Both the position numbers and the translations under genes were made by a program. A stretch of DNA of 64,000 bases from an uncultured Roseateles sp. Lineage in GTDB: Bacteria > Pseudomonadota > Gammaproteobacteria > Burkholderiales > Burkholderiaceae_C. Where the stretch lies: contig NZ_OY729424.1 in assembly GCF_963422335.1 (NCBI RefSeq), forward strand, positions 62,001-126,000, given 5' to 3'. Below are positions 45,305-53,824 of this stretch, in pieces. A model generated the notes under the pieces. The model was not told the origin of the DNA. It did no database searches and saw only the letters and a list, made by a program, of their open reading frames with translations. Numbering within the stretch: the first letter of the stretch is position 1; the number at the start of each line of letters is the position of its first letter.

Positions 45305-46435
45305 TCAGGCGCGCTTGACCGCACCGCCCTGCGTCATCAGGCAGGCGGCCACGATGTCGTCATCCATCGGCACGGAGAAGCCCCCGTCTTTGGGCAGCAC
45401 CAGCTTCAGGAAGTCCAGCACATTGCGGGCGTACAGGGCGCTCGCATCGGCGGCCACCAGGCCGGCCAGATTGGTCTCGCCGATGAGGGTCACGCCATGC
45501 ACCACCACCGTCTGGTCGGCCACGCTCAGCGGGCAATTGCCGCCCACGCCGTTGGCGCCCTTGCCGGCCGCGATATCGACGATCACCGAGCCCGGCTTCA
45601 TCGCCTTGACCATCTCCTCGGTCACCAGCACCGGCGCGGCGCGGCCCGGAATCAGGGCGGTCGAGATCACGATGTCGGCCGCGGCCACGCGCTTGGCCAC
45701 CTCGACCTTCTGGCGGTCCAGCCAGCTTTGCGGCATAGCCTTGGCATAGCCGCCGACGCCTTCGGCCGCTTCTTTCTCTTCTGCCGTCTCGTAGGGCACG
45801 TCGATGAACTTGGCGCCCAGCGACTCGACCTGCTCCTTGACCGAGGGCCGCACATCCGAGGCCTCGATCACCGCGCCCAGGCGCTTGGCCGTGGCAATCG
45901 CCTGCAGGCCGGCCACACCGACGCCCAGGATCACGACGCGGGCAGCCTTCACCGTGCCGGCGGCGGTCATCAGCATCGGGAAAAAGCGCTGGTACTTGTC
46001 GGCGGCCATCATCACGGCCTTGTAGCCGGCGATATTGGCCTGGCTGGACAGCACGTCCATGCTTTGCGCCCGGGTGGTGCGCGGTGCGGCCTCCAGCGCG
46101 AAGCTGGTCAGGCCGGCCGTGGCCAGGCGCTGCAGACCGTCGCGGTCGAAGGGGTTGAGCATGCCGACCAGATTGGCACCTGACTTCATCAGGGTCAGTT
46201 CTTGCTCCGACGGGCTGCGCACCTTGAGCACCAGGTCGGCGCCCAGCGCCTCGGCCTGGCTGGCAATCTCGGCACCGGCGGCGACATAGGCCTCGTCGGT
46301 GACGCTTGCGCCCAGGCCCGCGCCCGAGGCCACCTTGAGGGTGTGGCCCTGCGCCTTCAGTTTCTTGGCCGTCTCGGGGGTCACGGCCACGCGTGTCTCC
46401 CCGTGGGCGGTCTCTTTAGGGACTCCGATCAGCAT
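45305..46435 (-). CDS. pntAA: NAD(P) transhydrogenase subunit alpha 1 (NAD-binding part)
   Basis: 376 aa, soluble domain I, related to alanine dehydrogenase. MLIGVPKETAHGETRVAVTPETAKKL is the typical start, RVVILGVGVAGLQAIATAKRLGAVIEASDVRP is the NAD Rossmann motif, and the mobile loop region YAKAMPQSWLDRQ is present. First gene of the pntAA-pntAB-pntB operon (gap of 24 bp, then 4-bp overlap). It lies 92 bp after ylqF on the same strand. Confidence 0.96.
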   Translation of the reverse strand: MLIGVPKETAHGETRVAVTPETAKKLKAQGHTLKVASGAGLGASVTDEAYVAAGAEIASQAEALGADLVLKVRSPSEQELTLMKSGANLVGMLNPFDRDGLQRLATAGLTSFALEAAPRTTRAQSMDVLSSQANIAGYKAVMMAADKYQRFFPMLMTAAGTVKAARVVILGVGVAGLQAIATAKRLGAVIEASDVRPSVKEQVESLGAKFIDVPYETAEEKEAAEGVGGYAKAMPQSWLDRQKVEVAKRVAAADIVISTALIPGRAAPVLVTEEMVKAMKPGSVIVDIAAGKGANGVGGNCPLSVADQTVVVHGVTLIGETNLAGLVAADASALYARNVLDFLKLVLPKDGGFSVPMDDDIVAACLMTQGGAVKRA

Positions 46436-46527
46436 GCAGCACTCCTCGGGCTTGTTGTTGCTTGACTGACCCGGAGCTTACACAAAGATCGGGCCGGCGC
46501 CCTCGGTGCCGTACCCAGGGCGTGCAG

Positions 46528-47499
46528 CTAAGCCTTGCCCTTGGCCCGGGCGTCCGCCTTGACCTTCTTCGGCGGCTTGACCTTGATCAGTCCCTGCTCC
46601 TGCAGCGACTGTTTCTTGGCCTTGCGCTCTGCGTCCAGCTTGTGGCCCTCGGCATGCCAGGCGGCGAATTCGTCCGGCGTCTCCAGGCTGATGGCACCCA
46701 GCACGCCATGGCGGAAGTCGTGGATCACGATCTCGGCCGCCTTCTGCAGATTGGCCCGGCCCTTGCCCAGCAGCGGCGCGCGCTTGCGTGCCACCGCCTC
46801 CAGCACCTGCTCGTCGCTCTGGCCCTCGACCACCTCCAGCTGGTAGCGAGCCTGCAGCGCCGAGCCGTAGTTGGGGATCAGGTAGTGCAGCAACTCCAGC
46901 GCCACTTCCTCCTCGTCAAAGGCATTGCGGCCGATGGCGCCGCTGGCCGCCAGGTTGTAGCCGCTCTTGGCAACGATGATCTTGGGCCACAGCACGCCCG
47001 GGGTGTCGTAGAGCACGAAGTCGGGCGCCAGGTTGATGCGCTGCTCGGCCTTGGTGACGCCGGCCTCGTCACCGGTCTTGGCCGCGCGCTTGCCGGTCAG
47101 CGTGTTGATCAAGGTCGACTTGCCGACGTTGGGGATGCCGCAGACCAGCACCCGCATCGGCTTGGTCAGCCCGCCGCGCAGCGGCGCCAGCTCCTGGCAG
47201 GCCTTGATCAAGGCCTTGGCCGGCGCGGTGACGCTGGCATCCAGGCTGATTGCCCGCGTGTTCGGCCTGGCGTTGTAATGGTCCAGCCACAGCGCTGTGC
47301 GCGCCACATCGGCCAGATCCTGCTTGTTCAGCACTTTCAGTGCCGGCTTGGCCCTGGTCAGCTCGGCCAGCAAGGGATTGGCACTGGACCCCGGCAGCCG
47401 CGCATCGAGCATTTCCAGCACCACGTCGATGTCCTTGATGCGCTCGGCAATGGCCTGACGCGTCAGGTGCATGTGGCCGGGGAACCATTGAATCGACAT
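46528..47499 (-). CDS. ylqF: ribosome biogenesis GTPase YlqF (RbgA-like)
   Basis: 323 aa from ATG 47499; the frame is open upstream but YlqF proteins begin MSIQWFPGHMHLTRQ. A circularly permuted GTPase: G4 NKQD at 58-61 precedes G1 GIPNVGKS (121-128) and G3 DTPG (165-168). The C-terminal domain binds RNA and here ends in a Lys/Ala-rich basic tail (VKPPKKVKADARAKGKA). It assists late 50S subunit assembly. Confidence 0.94.
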   Translation of the reverse strand: MSIQWFPGHMHLTRQAIAERIKDIDVVLEMLDARLPGSSANPLLAELTRAKPALKVLNKQDLADVARTALWLDHYNARPNTRAISLDASVTAPAKALIKACQELAPLRGGLTKPMRVLVCGIPNVGKSTLINTLTGKRAAKTGDEAGVTKAEQRINLAPDFVLYDTPGVLWPKIIVAKSGYNLAASGAIGRNAFDEEEVALELLHYLIPNYGSALQARYQLEVVEGQSDEQVLEAVARKRAPLLGKGRANLQKAAEIVIHDFRHGVLGAISLETPDEFAAWHAEGHKLDAERKAKKQSLQEQGLIKVKPPKKVKADARAKGKA

Positions 47500-47604
47500 C
47501 GCTTGCTGCTTTCTTGTGGGGGTCGGTGCCGGCAGCGTCAGGCCGCCGTCGGGTGCACATTGTCCACGCATCGGGACAAACGCCCGACCCGCCTCCGGCA
47601 AAGG

Positions 47605-48927
47605 CTAGGCAAGCTCGGTCGAGACCTCCCCCTTCAGCCGGCCAATCAGCTCGCGCATCACCGCATCCTCCTCGGTGCGTAGCAGGCCGCTGCGCAGCAG
47701 CGAATCGCGCTCCAGTTCGCGCAAACGCCATTCCAGCTCGCGCATCACCAGATTCACCTCCAGGTGCAGGCGGGGGTCGGGCACGGCGGCCAGTTCGCGC
47801 AGCAGGGCGGCAGGTTCGGCTGCATCGAGCCCGGCACTGGAGAAGGCCATCTGGATGCGCAGCATGCGCTGCACACCGGATTGCAGCAGCTTGCCGAGTT
47901 CGTCGCCTGCCTGGCTTCGGCGTTCATCGATCCAGCCGCGCAGGCGGGTGAACCGGCCCAGCACCGCGGCCATGCGCTCCACGCGTGGCAGCGCCAGTTC
48001 CAGCGACTCGGTGGACGCCGCCGCCACCTCCATGCCGGGACTGGCGCGCGCCGAGGCCGCCACCCACTCGAGCAACTCGCTGTTGAACTCGCCGGGCACC
48101 AGTTTGGTGGCAATGCTGGCGCGCTCCAGCGGTGAAACGCCGGATTCGATCATCGCCATCAGCCACTCGGCCGCACCAAGGATCTGGCCATCAAGCGAGA
48201 GGCGGTCGCCGCCAACGCCGTAGGGATAGCCAAAGCCGTCCAGCCGCTCGTGGTGCATCAGCACCGCATTGGCGACGGCCACACCGGCGCCCTGCATCTT
48301 GCCGAGCACGCGGTGGCCCACCACCGGGTGCAGCACGATGTGCTTCCATTCTTCGGGGCCCAGCCGGACGCCGCGGCGCAGCAGGGCCGGGTCGATATAA
48401 AGCTCGCCGACGTCATGCACCAGGCCGGCCAGGGTCAGCATGCGGTGATGGTCGATCTCGCCCGGCCGCAGCTGCCGGGCCAGTGCCATCGCGATCATGG
48501 CCACCCCGACCGTGTGCTGGAGGCGATCGCCCTGATGCTCGCCATAAACGGTCAGCAGGGACTGCAGGGGCAGGCTCAGCGGCAACCTGGCCAGCGAATC
48601 GGGCACGGCCTGCTGCCCACGCTTGCCAGCGCAGAGCGCGGCCAGCAGGGCATGCTGATCAAGCAAGTCCTCGGCAATGGCGGCAAAGCGCGCCGGGGCA
48701 ACGCCATCAACGACCTGTACGCAGTCTTCCAGCGGCTTGCTCAGCTTGTGCTGCAGCAGCCGGTCACGCACGTCGACATTGATGCGTGAGCCCTTGGCCA
48801 GCAGCTTCATGCCGTTGCCGGCGATGATGTCCTCGCTGGCCTCAACCTCGTAGTCGCGGCCCGCAGCCACCACATGATCGAGGTAGTACGGATTGACGCC
48901 GTTGTCTGTGTCGCTGGACCTGGTCAA
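47605..48927 (-). CDS. HD-GYP domain protein, possible cyclic-di-GMP phosphodiesterase
   Basis: 440 aa from TTG 48927. This start is chosen because GGGAGG lies seven bases before it; the ATG starts further upstream have no ribosome site. An N-terminal region of about 130 residues contains a DUF3391-like part (ISEDIIAGNGMKLLAKGSRINVDVRDRL variant). The HD-GYP domain spans about 135-300 with HD at 171-172 and HHERLDGFGYPYG at 225-237. The HDxGK motif is HDVGE here and DGSGYP is DGFGYP. The metal-binding His and Asp residues remain, so activity is possible but uncertain. The C-terminus is helical. No receiver domain is present. Confidence 0.85.
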   Translation of the reverse strand: MTRSSDTDNGVNPYYLDHVVAAGRDYEVEASEDIIAGNGMKLLAKGSRINVDVRDRLLQHKLSKPLEDCVQVVDGVAPARFAAIAEDLLDQHALLAALCAGKRGQQAVPDSLARLPLSLPLQSLLTVYGEHQGDRLQHTVGVAMIAMALARQLRPGEIDHHRMLTLAGLVHDVGELYIDPALLRRGVRLGPEEWKHIVLHPVVGHRVLGKMQGAGVAVANAVLMHHERLDGFGYPYGVGGDRLSLDGQILGAAEWLMAMIESGVSPLERASIATKLVPGEFNSELLEWVAASARASPGMEVAAASTESLELALPRVERMAAVLGRFTRLRGWIDERRSQAGDELGKLLQSGVQRMLRIQMAFSSAGLDAAEPAALLRELAAVPDPRLHLEVNLVMRELEWRLRELERDSLLRSGLLRTEEDAVMRELIGRLKGEVSTELA

Positions 48928-49314
48928 GGTCTTGCCTCCCGATTGCTGAGGCCATGAAAGCCGCCGGCGCCGCATGGCACAAGCAGGCCGGCGCATTGAA
49001 AAAAAGATAGCGGCATCCTAGCGCCGTACCCACCCGGATTGTGCGAACTGCGCGCTCTGCCGCCTTGATTCGCATCAAGCCCGATGAAGCCCGGCCACGA
49101 CCGCTCAGGCGGCAGGTGCCAAGTATTGCCGGCAATGCTGTCGCGAATGTGACGAGACCCGCCAAATGCAGAGGACATGGCGTCCGCTCCTGGGTTTAAT
49201 TGACAGCATGCATCAACCCTCGGGCATGCCTGCCGATATACAGGCAGCACGAGCCCGCGGCATGTCCGCATCGCGATCCTCAGGATTCACCCAGCTTTCC
49301 AACGGAGACAGTCA
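48928..49314. promoter_or_regulatory. 387-bp intergenic region between HD-GYP and cache-protein genes
   Basis: Divergent control region. The half near 48928-49190 shows no gene or clear motif. A TTGACA at 49200-49205 has no matching -10 box. A sigma-28-like promoter is read at 49213-49239 and listed separately. The Shine-Dalgarno of the cache gene is ACGGAGAC just before ATG 49315. Confidence 0.5.
49213..49239 (+). promoter_or_regulatory. sigma-28 (FliA)-like promoter for the cache/chemoreceptor locus
   Basis: TCAACCCT (49213-49220), 11 bp, GCCGATAT (49232-49239). The -10 half matches the FliA consensus GCCGATAA at seven of eight positions with the standard 11-bp spacer; the -35 half (TAAAGTTT) matches weakly. 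The chemotaxis context supports it. Confidence 0.55.
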
Positions 49315-49785
49315 ATGAAGTTTTTTTCAGTACTCAAGGGTTTTGTGTGCGCAGCACTGACGAGCCTCACCCTGCTGGGCACCGCCCAGGCCGCCGATCA
49401 AGGCACGGCGGCCGAGGCCGAGGCCATGGTCAAGAAGGCCGTGGCCTATATCAAGGCCAACGGGCCGGAGAAGTCGTACGAAGAGTTCACCAATGGCAAG
49501 TCCTTCAAAGATCGTGACCTTTACATCATTGTTTACGACCTGAACGGCAAGAACCTGGCGCAGGGCGCCAACCCCAAACTGGTGGGCAAGGACTTGATCG
49601 GCCTGAAGGACCCGGATGGCAAGCCGCTGATCCAGATGTTCGTCGATCTGGCCAAGACCAAAGGCAAGGGCTGGGTCGAGGGCTACAAGTTCCTGAACCC
49701 GACCACGCAGAAGATTGAAGGCAAGGCCATGTACCTGGAGCGGGTCGGCGATACGCTGGTCGGCTGCGGCATCTACAAAGGCTGA
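49315..49785 (+). CDS. periplasmic single-cache domain protein
   Basis: 156 aa. Signal peptide to about residue 27 (LTLLGTAQA). The mature part reads as one sCache_2-type ligand domain: AEAMVKKAVAYIKANGPEKSYEEFTNGKSFKDRDLYIIVYDLNGKNLAQGANPKLVGKDLIGLKD and GWVEGYKFLNPTTQKIEGKAMYLER in shortened form. The YDLNGxxLAxGxNPxLVGKD pattern is the cache beta-sheet signature. No membrane segment follows, so it is a free periplasmic sensor part, directly upstream of a chemoreceptor gene. It may present a ligand to that receptor, which is inference. Confidence 0.85.
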   Translation: MKFFSVLKGFVCAALTSLTLLGTAQAADQGTAAEAEAMVKKAVAYIKANGPEKSYEEFTNGKSFKDRDLYIIVYDLNGKNLAQGANPKLVGKDLIGLKDPDGKPLIQMFVDLAKTKGKGWVEGYKFLNPTTQKIEGKAMYLERVGDTLVGCGIYKG

Positions 49786-49829
49786 ACCTCCGCGCCGGCC
49801 GCGCTGCTCTGCAGCAGGCCGGCCTCAGC

Positions 49830-49861
49830 AGGCCCGCAGCTGTGTTGCGGGCCTTTCTTTT
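49830..49861 (+). terminator. Rho-independent terminator between cache gene and chemoreceptor gene
   Basis: AGGCCCGCA (49830-49838) pairs with TGCGGGCCT (49846-49854) around a 7-nt loop and runs into TTTCTTTT. It ends only 20 bp before the chemoreceptor ATG, so the chemoreceptor needs read-through or a promoter inside the cache gene. Confidence 0.8.
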
Positions 49862-49880
49862 CCCGGGAATCGTCACCGTC

Positions 49881-51422
49881 ATGAATCTGCGTAACCTGAA
49901 GATAGGCGCCCGCTTCGGGCTGGGCTTCGGCGTGATCCTGGCCTCCGCCAGCGCCATGCTGGTGGGAGCCATGGTCAGCAATGCAAGCAGCCGTGGTGCC
50001 CTGCTGCAGACACTGCAGGTGTCGGCCGCGCAGGAGGATCAGGCGGTGGCCATGCGCCACGCGTTGCTCAGCAGCGCGGTGGCGGTGCGGAACATGGGCC
50101 TGCAGACCAAGGTCGAGGCGGTGCAGAAGGATGAGGCCGAGGCGAAGAAGGAACGCAGCAACTACCTCGCCACGCGCACCAAGCTTGAAGCCACCGAACT
50201 CGATGCCGACGAGCGCGCCGTGTTCAAGCGTCTGGGCGAGATCGACACCTTGATGGAGAAGCACTTCAAGGAAGCCGTCGATCTGGCCGCCCAGTTCAAC
50301 ACCGAGCAGGCCGGCGCCGTGATCACCGGCAAGATCGATCCCTTGCTGAACCAGGCCAATGCCGAGCTGGCCACCTTCATCAAGATGCAGAAGCAGCACA
50401 CGGCCAATGCCACGGAGCAGGCCAACGCCAGCAACCGCAACACCGAGCGCACCATCACGGTCGCGGGCATCCTGCTGCTGGCCCTGGCCGCCATCACCGC
50501 CTGGCGCCTGACCATCAGCATCACCCGGCCGCTGCAGACCGCGGTTGATGCGGCGGCCCGTGTCGCCAAGGGAGACCTGGCTTCGGACATCGAACTCAGC
50601 GGCAGTGATGAAGCCACGCTGCTGCTGAGCGCGCTGCGCGATATGCGTGACAGCCTGGCGCGCATGGTCAGCGAGGTCCGCATGGGTGCCAATGCCATCG
50701 ATGGCGCCTCGACCGAAATTGCCCAAGGCAATTCAGACCTGTCGTCACGCACCGAATCGCAGGCCAGCGCGCTGGAGCAGACCGCCTCCAGCGTCGAACA
50801 CCTGACCAGCACGGTCAAGCAGAACGCGCAGAACGCCGCCCATGCCCAGGAGCTGTCGCGGGGCGCTGCCCGTCAGGCCGAGCAGGGCCATGAGGTGGTC
50901 AGCAAGGTCATCGGCACGATGAGCGCCATCAACGACAACTCGCGCAAGATCGGCGACATCACCTCGGTCATCAACAGCATCGCCTTCCAGACCAATATCC
51001 TGGCACTGAATGCCGCGGTCGAGGCGGCGCGCGCCGGCGAACACGGCCGCGGCTTCGCGGTGGTGGCCTCGGAGGTGCGCACGCTGTCGCAGCGCACCAC
51101 CCAGGCGGCCAAGGAAATCGAGACCTTGATACGCTCGGCCGTGACCAGCACCCAGACCGGCTCGGACATGGTGGACGAGGCAGGCCGCACGATGAGCGAG
51201 GTGCTGCTGTCGGTGCGCAAGGTGGCCGACATCATCAGCGAGATCAGCTCGGCCAGCCGCGAGCAGACCTCGGGCATCGAGGAGGTGAATCTGGCGATTG
51301 CCGACATCGACCGCACCACGCAGCAGAACGCGGCGCTGGTCGAGGAGGCTGCCGCAGCGGCCGAGTCGCTGCGCGGCCAGACCCACCGGCTGACCGCCCT
51401 GGTGAGTGCCTTCGAGGTCTGA
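49881..51422 (+). CDS. methyl-accepting chemotaxis protein
   Basis: 513 aa from ATG 49881. Membrane segments at about 10-34 and 191-211 enclose a periplasmic four-helix-bundle ligand domain. HAMP follows (about 212-265, ITRPLQTAVDAAARVAKGDL). The signalling domain ends the protein, with the conserved tip SIAFQTNILALNAAVEAARAGEHGRGFAVVASEVR shown in part by FQTNILALNAAVEAARA, and methylation helices rich in Gln/Glu/Ala. The C-terminus ends LVSAFEV without the NWETF-type CheR/CheB tether. The 4HB rather than cache input is notable given the free cache protein just upstream. Confidence 0.94.
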   Translation: MNLRNLKIGARFGLGFGVILASASAMLVGAMVSNASSRGALLQTLQVSAAQEDQAVAMRHALLSSAVAVRNMGLQTKVEAVQKDEAEAKKERSNYLATRTKLEATELDADERAVFKRLGEIDTLMEKHFKEAVDLAAQFNTEQAGAVITGKIDPLLNQANAELATFIKMQKQHTANATEQANASNRNTERTITVAGILLLALAAITAWRLTISITRPLQTAVDAAARVAKGDLASDIELSGSDEATLLLSALRDMRDSLARMVSEVRMGANAIDGASTEIAQGNSDLSSRTESQASALEQTASSVEHLTSTVKQNAQNAAHAQELSRGAARQAEQGHEVVSKVIGTMSAINDNSRKIGDITSVINSIAFQTNILALNAAVEAARAGEHGRGFAVVASEVRTLSQRTTQAAKEIETLIRSAVTSTQTGSDMVDEAGRTMSEVLLSVRKVADIISEISSASREQTSGIEEVNLAIADIDRTTQQNAALVEEAAAAAESLRGQTHRLTALVSAFEV

Positions 51423-51467
51423 CGGCACGCGCGCCAGCCCACGGCTGGTCGGTAGCATGGCCACACC

Positions 51468-51800
51468 ATGCGTCTTGACCCCTTCTCGCTGAAACTCTTC
51501 ATCAGCGTCGTCGAACGCGGCTCGATCGCCGCCGCCGCGACGCTGGAAAACGAGGCCGACGTCGGCATCTGCACGGCCAGCACGCCGGCGCTGGGGCTGG
51601 AGGTGTTTCCGTACCACGAGGACGAGCTGGTGCTGCTCGTGCCGCGCGGCCATGCCCTGGCGCGCAAGCGCACGGTGGCCCTGATCGACACGCTGGACCA
51701 TGAACCAGCTGTGCCTGTGCATGCGCTCCGACGAGGCGATGCCGGTGGCAGCCAGGCGGCTGGTCGATAGCTTGCGCAGCCGCTCGCCACTGCGTTCGCG
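51468..51800 (+). pseudogene. LysR-family regulator remnant
   Basis: Three collinear pieces of a LysR protein survive. An N-terminus MRLDPFSLKLFISVVERGSI (51468-51527) breaks off in the helix-turn-helix. It joins directly to an effector-domain segment ADVGICTASTPALGLEVFPYHEDELVLLVPRGHALA (about 51555-51660, quoted in shortened sense as ADVGIC...DELVLLVPRGHALA). After about 51699 the C-terminal LCLCMRSDEAMPVAARRLVDSL lies in a different frame. Intact LysR proteins are about 300 aa; here about 100 codons are left with at least two deletions and a frameshift. It probably once regulated the CoA-transferase gene downstream. Confidence 0.75.
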
Positions 51801-51893
51801 ATCGCGATCTGCGATGGCGGCCTCGCCGGACACCGGTTTACGGCGCCCGGGGCTGCGTGCATCATGCACCGCACTCCCACCGCCGAGCCGACC

Positions 51894-53105
51894 ATGAACT
51901 CCCCCTCCCTGCTTCCCCCTGGCGCACTCCAAGGCGTGCGCGTGATCGAGATGGGCCAGCTGATCGCCGGGCCGTTTGCCGGCAAGACGCTGGGCGACTT
52001 CGGCGCCGATGTGGTCAAGATCGAGGCGCCCGGCGCCGGCGACCCGCTGCGCAACTGGCGGCTGCTGAAGAACGGCACCTCGGTCTGGTGGCAGGTGTCG
52101 TCGCGCAACAAGCGCTCGCTGGCCCTGGACCTGCGCACCACCGAAGGCCAGGACATCGCCCGCCAGCTGATTGCCGAGGCTGATGTGCTGATCGAGAACT
52201 TCCGCCCCGGCACTTTGGAAGCGTGGGGCATGGGCTGGGAGCAACTGAGCGCGCTGAATCCGGGCCTGGTGATGCTGCGCATCTCCGGCTACGGCCAGAC
52301 CGGCCCCTACCGCGACCTGCCCGGCTTCGGCGCCATCGGCGAGGCCATGGGCGGCCTGCGCCACCTGACCGGCGAACCGGGCCGGGTGCCGGTGCGCGTG
52401 GGCGTGTCGATCGGCGACACGCTGGCCGCGCTGCACGGCGTGATCGGCGTGCTGACCGCCCTGTACCACCGCAAGGTCAACGGCGGCCAGGGTCAGGTCA
52501 TCGACGTGGCCCTGCACGAGGCGGTGTTCAACGTGATGGAAAGCCTGATTCCCGAGTACAGCGCCTTCGGTGCGGTGCGCGAAGCCGCCGGCAGCGCCCT
52601 GCCCGGCATTGCGCCGTCGAATGCCTACCGCTGCAGCGACGGCTATGTGCTGATCGCCGGCAACGGTGACAGCATCTTCAAGCGGCTGATGGAGGCTATC
52701 GGCCGCACGGACCTGGGCAACGCTGCAGATCTGGCCAACAACGCCGGCCGCGTGGTGCGCGTGAACGAGATCGATGCGGCGATCGAGCAATGGTCGCTGA
52801 CCCGCAGCGTCGACGAGGTGCTGGCCCTGCTGGGTGCGGCGCGCGTGCCGGCCGGCAAGGTCTACACGGCCAAGGACATTCATGAGGACCCGCACTACCG
52901 CGCCCGCGACATGATCGTGCCGCAGCAGACCCGCGACGGCTACACGGTGGACGTGCCCGGCGTCGTGCCCAAGCTCTCGGCCACGCCGGGCAGCCTGCGC
53001 ACCTCGGCGCCGCACCTGGGCGACGACACCGACGCGGTGCTGCGCGAGATGGGCCTCACGGCCGAACAGATCGCGCTGCTGCGCAGCAAGGGAGTGGTGG
53101 CGTGA
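51894..53105 (+). CDS. CaiB/BaiF-family CoA transferase
   Basis: 403 aa from ATG 51894; ATG 51864 would add ten residues. Family III CoA transferase: GVRVIEMGQLIAGPFAGKTLGDFGADVVKIEAP at the N-terminus, the catalytic Asp at about 175 in VGVSIGDTLAALHG, then GYGQTGPYRDLPGFGAIGEA and DPHYRARDMIVPQ. These enzymes move CoA between carboxylic acids through an aspartyl-CoA thioester. The donor and acceptor are not evident. It sits alone behind the decayed LysR gene. Confidence 0.92.
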   Translation: MNSPSLLPPGALQGVRVIEMGQLIAGPFAGKTLGDFGADVVKIEAPGAGDPLRNWRLLKNGTSVWWQVSSRNKRSLALDLRTTEGQDIARQLIAEADVLIENFRPGTLEAWGMGWEQLSALNPGLVMLRISGYGQTGPYRDLPGFGAIGEAMGGLRHLTGEPGRVPVRVGVSIGDTLAALHGVIGVLTALYHRKVNGGQGQVIDVALHEAVFNVMESLIPEYSAFGAVREAAGSALPGIAPSNAYRCSDGYVLIAGNGDSIFKRLMEAIGRTDLGNAADLANNAGRVVRVNEIDAAIEQWSLTRSVDEVLALLGAARVPAGKVYTAKDIHEDPHYRARDMIVPQQTRDGYTVDVPGVVPKLSATPGSLRTSAPHLGDDTDAVLREMGLTAEQIALLRSKGVVA

Positions 53106-53824
53106 GGCCTGCTTGGAGGGTACTGGTCGATGCCCCGCGCCGACCGTCAAGGCTTTTGCAAAGCCAGGGCGAGAATCCGTCCCCGTGACTTGCTACGGTT
53201 GGTGGCGGCGCAGGCCCAGCCCCACCAGCCGCCGGGCTTCAGTGCGGGGGTCGAGCCGGCCTGTGGCCGGCTCGACTGCCTTGCGGTGCTCGCGACTCGG
53301 GGCGGGCGCAGAACTCACTACGCTCGCTTTGCTCGCTGCGTTCAGACAACCGCGCCCAGTCAGTTTTTTGATCCGCCCGCTGACGCGGACTGCCCCGAGC
53401 CGCTCCGCTCCTCAGCCCCGCACAGGCGCCCGGCTGCTGGCGGGGCTGTGCCTGCGCGGAGGCACTGCGGCGACTCACGCAAACGCGAGGCCGAAGGCGA
53501 GCCGGCATATTTGCGGCGCCCCTTGGGTACTACGAGCCCCTTCCGGTGCTCACAAGCTGAGGGGCCTTTCACGCAAACTCGGCCCGGCCCAAGGCCTCAA
53601 ACAGTGCGTGAACGTCGCGAGATACCGCTCCGACCACCGACTACTGCTGTAGAAAATCGTCGATTGTTTGATGGTTTTTTCACTTTTCGCAGTGGTGTTG
53701 TCGGCATGGACAATTTCCTCTCCGCGAAATATGAAATTGCAAACTTGCCAGCCAACGTAGCCGCCATAGCTACTCTTAGTATCGCTGACTACTTTGGGAT
53801 ACAAACATCCTAATCGCCGCTATT
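53106..53824. repeat. extragenic repeat-rich spacer at the left border of an AT-rich island
   Basis: No credible gene. 53113-53510 is GC-rich spacer with short inverted repeats such as CTCGCTTTGCTCGCTGCG and GCGGGGCTG-type hairpins. 53515-53636 is a copy, in inverted orientation and about 80 percent identical by eye, of 61142-61266; both contain CTTCCGGTGCTCACAAGCTG and TTTCACGCAAACTCGGCCC. From about 53640 the composition turns AT-rich. A 35-codon frame at 53706-53813 (MDNFLSAKYEIANL start) has no Shine-Dalgarno and is not recognised. Confidence 0.65.

Noticed and set aside
49200..49205. TTGACA as a sigma-70 -35 box for the cache gene.
   Set aside because: No -10 box at the right distance; the sigma-28-like site downstream fits the chemotaxis context better.
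53130..53813. A 227-codon open frame across the repeat-rich spacer.
   Set aside because: Most of it translates repeat DNA that recurs at 61 kb in the other orientation. The last 35 codons (from ATG 53706) are in AT-rich DNA but have no ribosome site or family.
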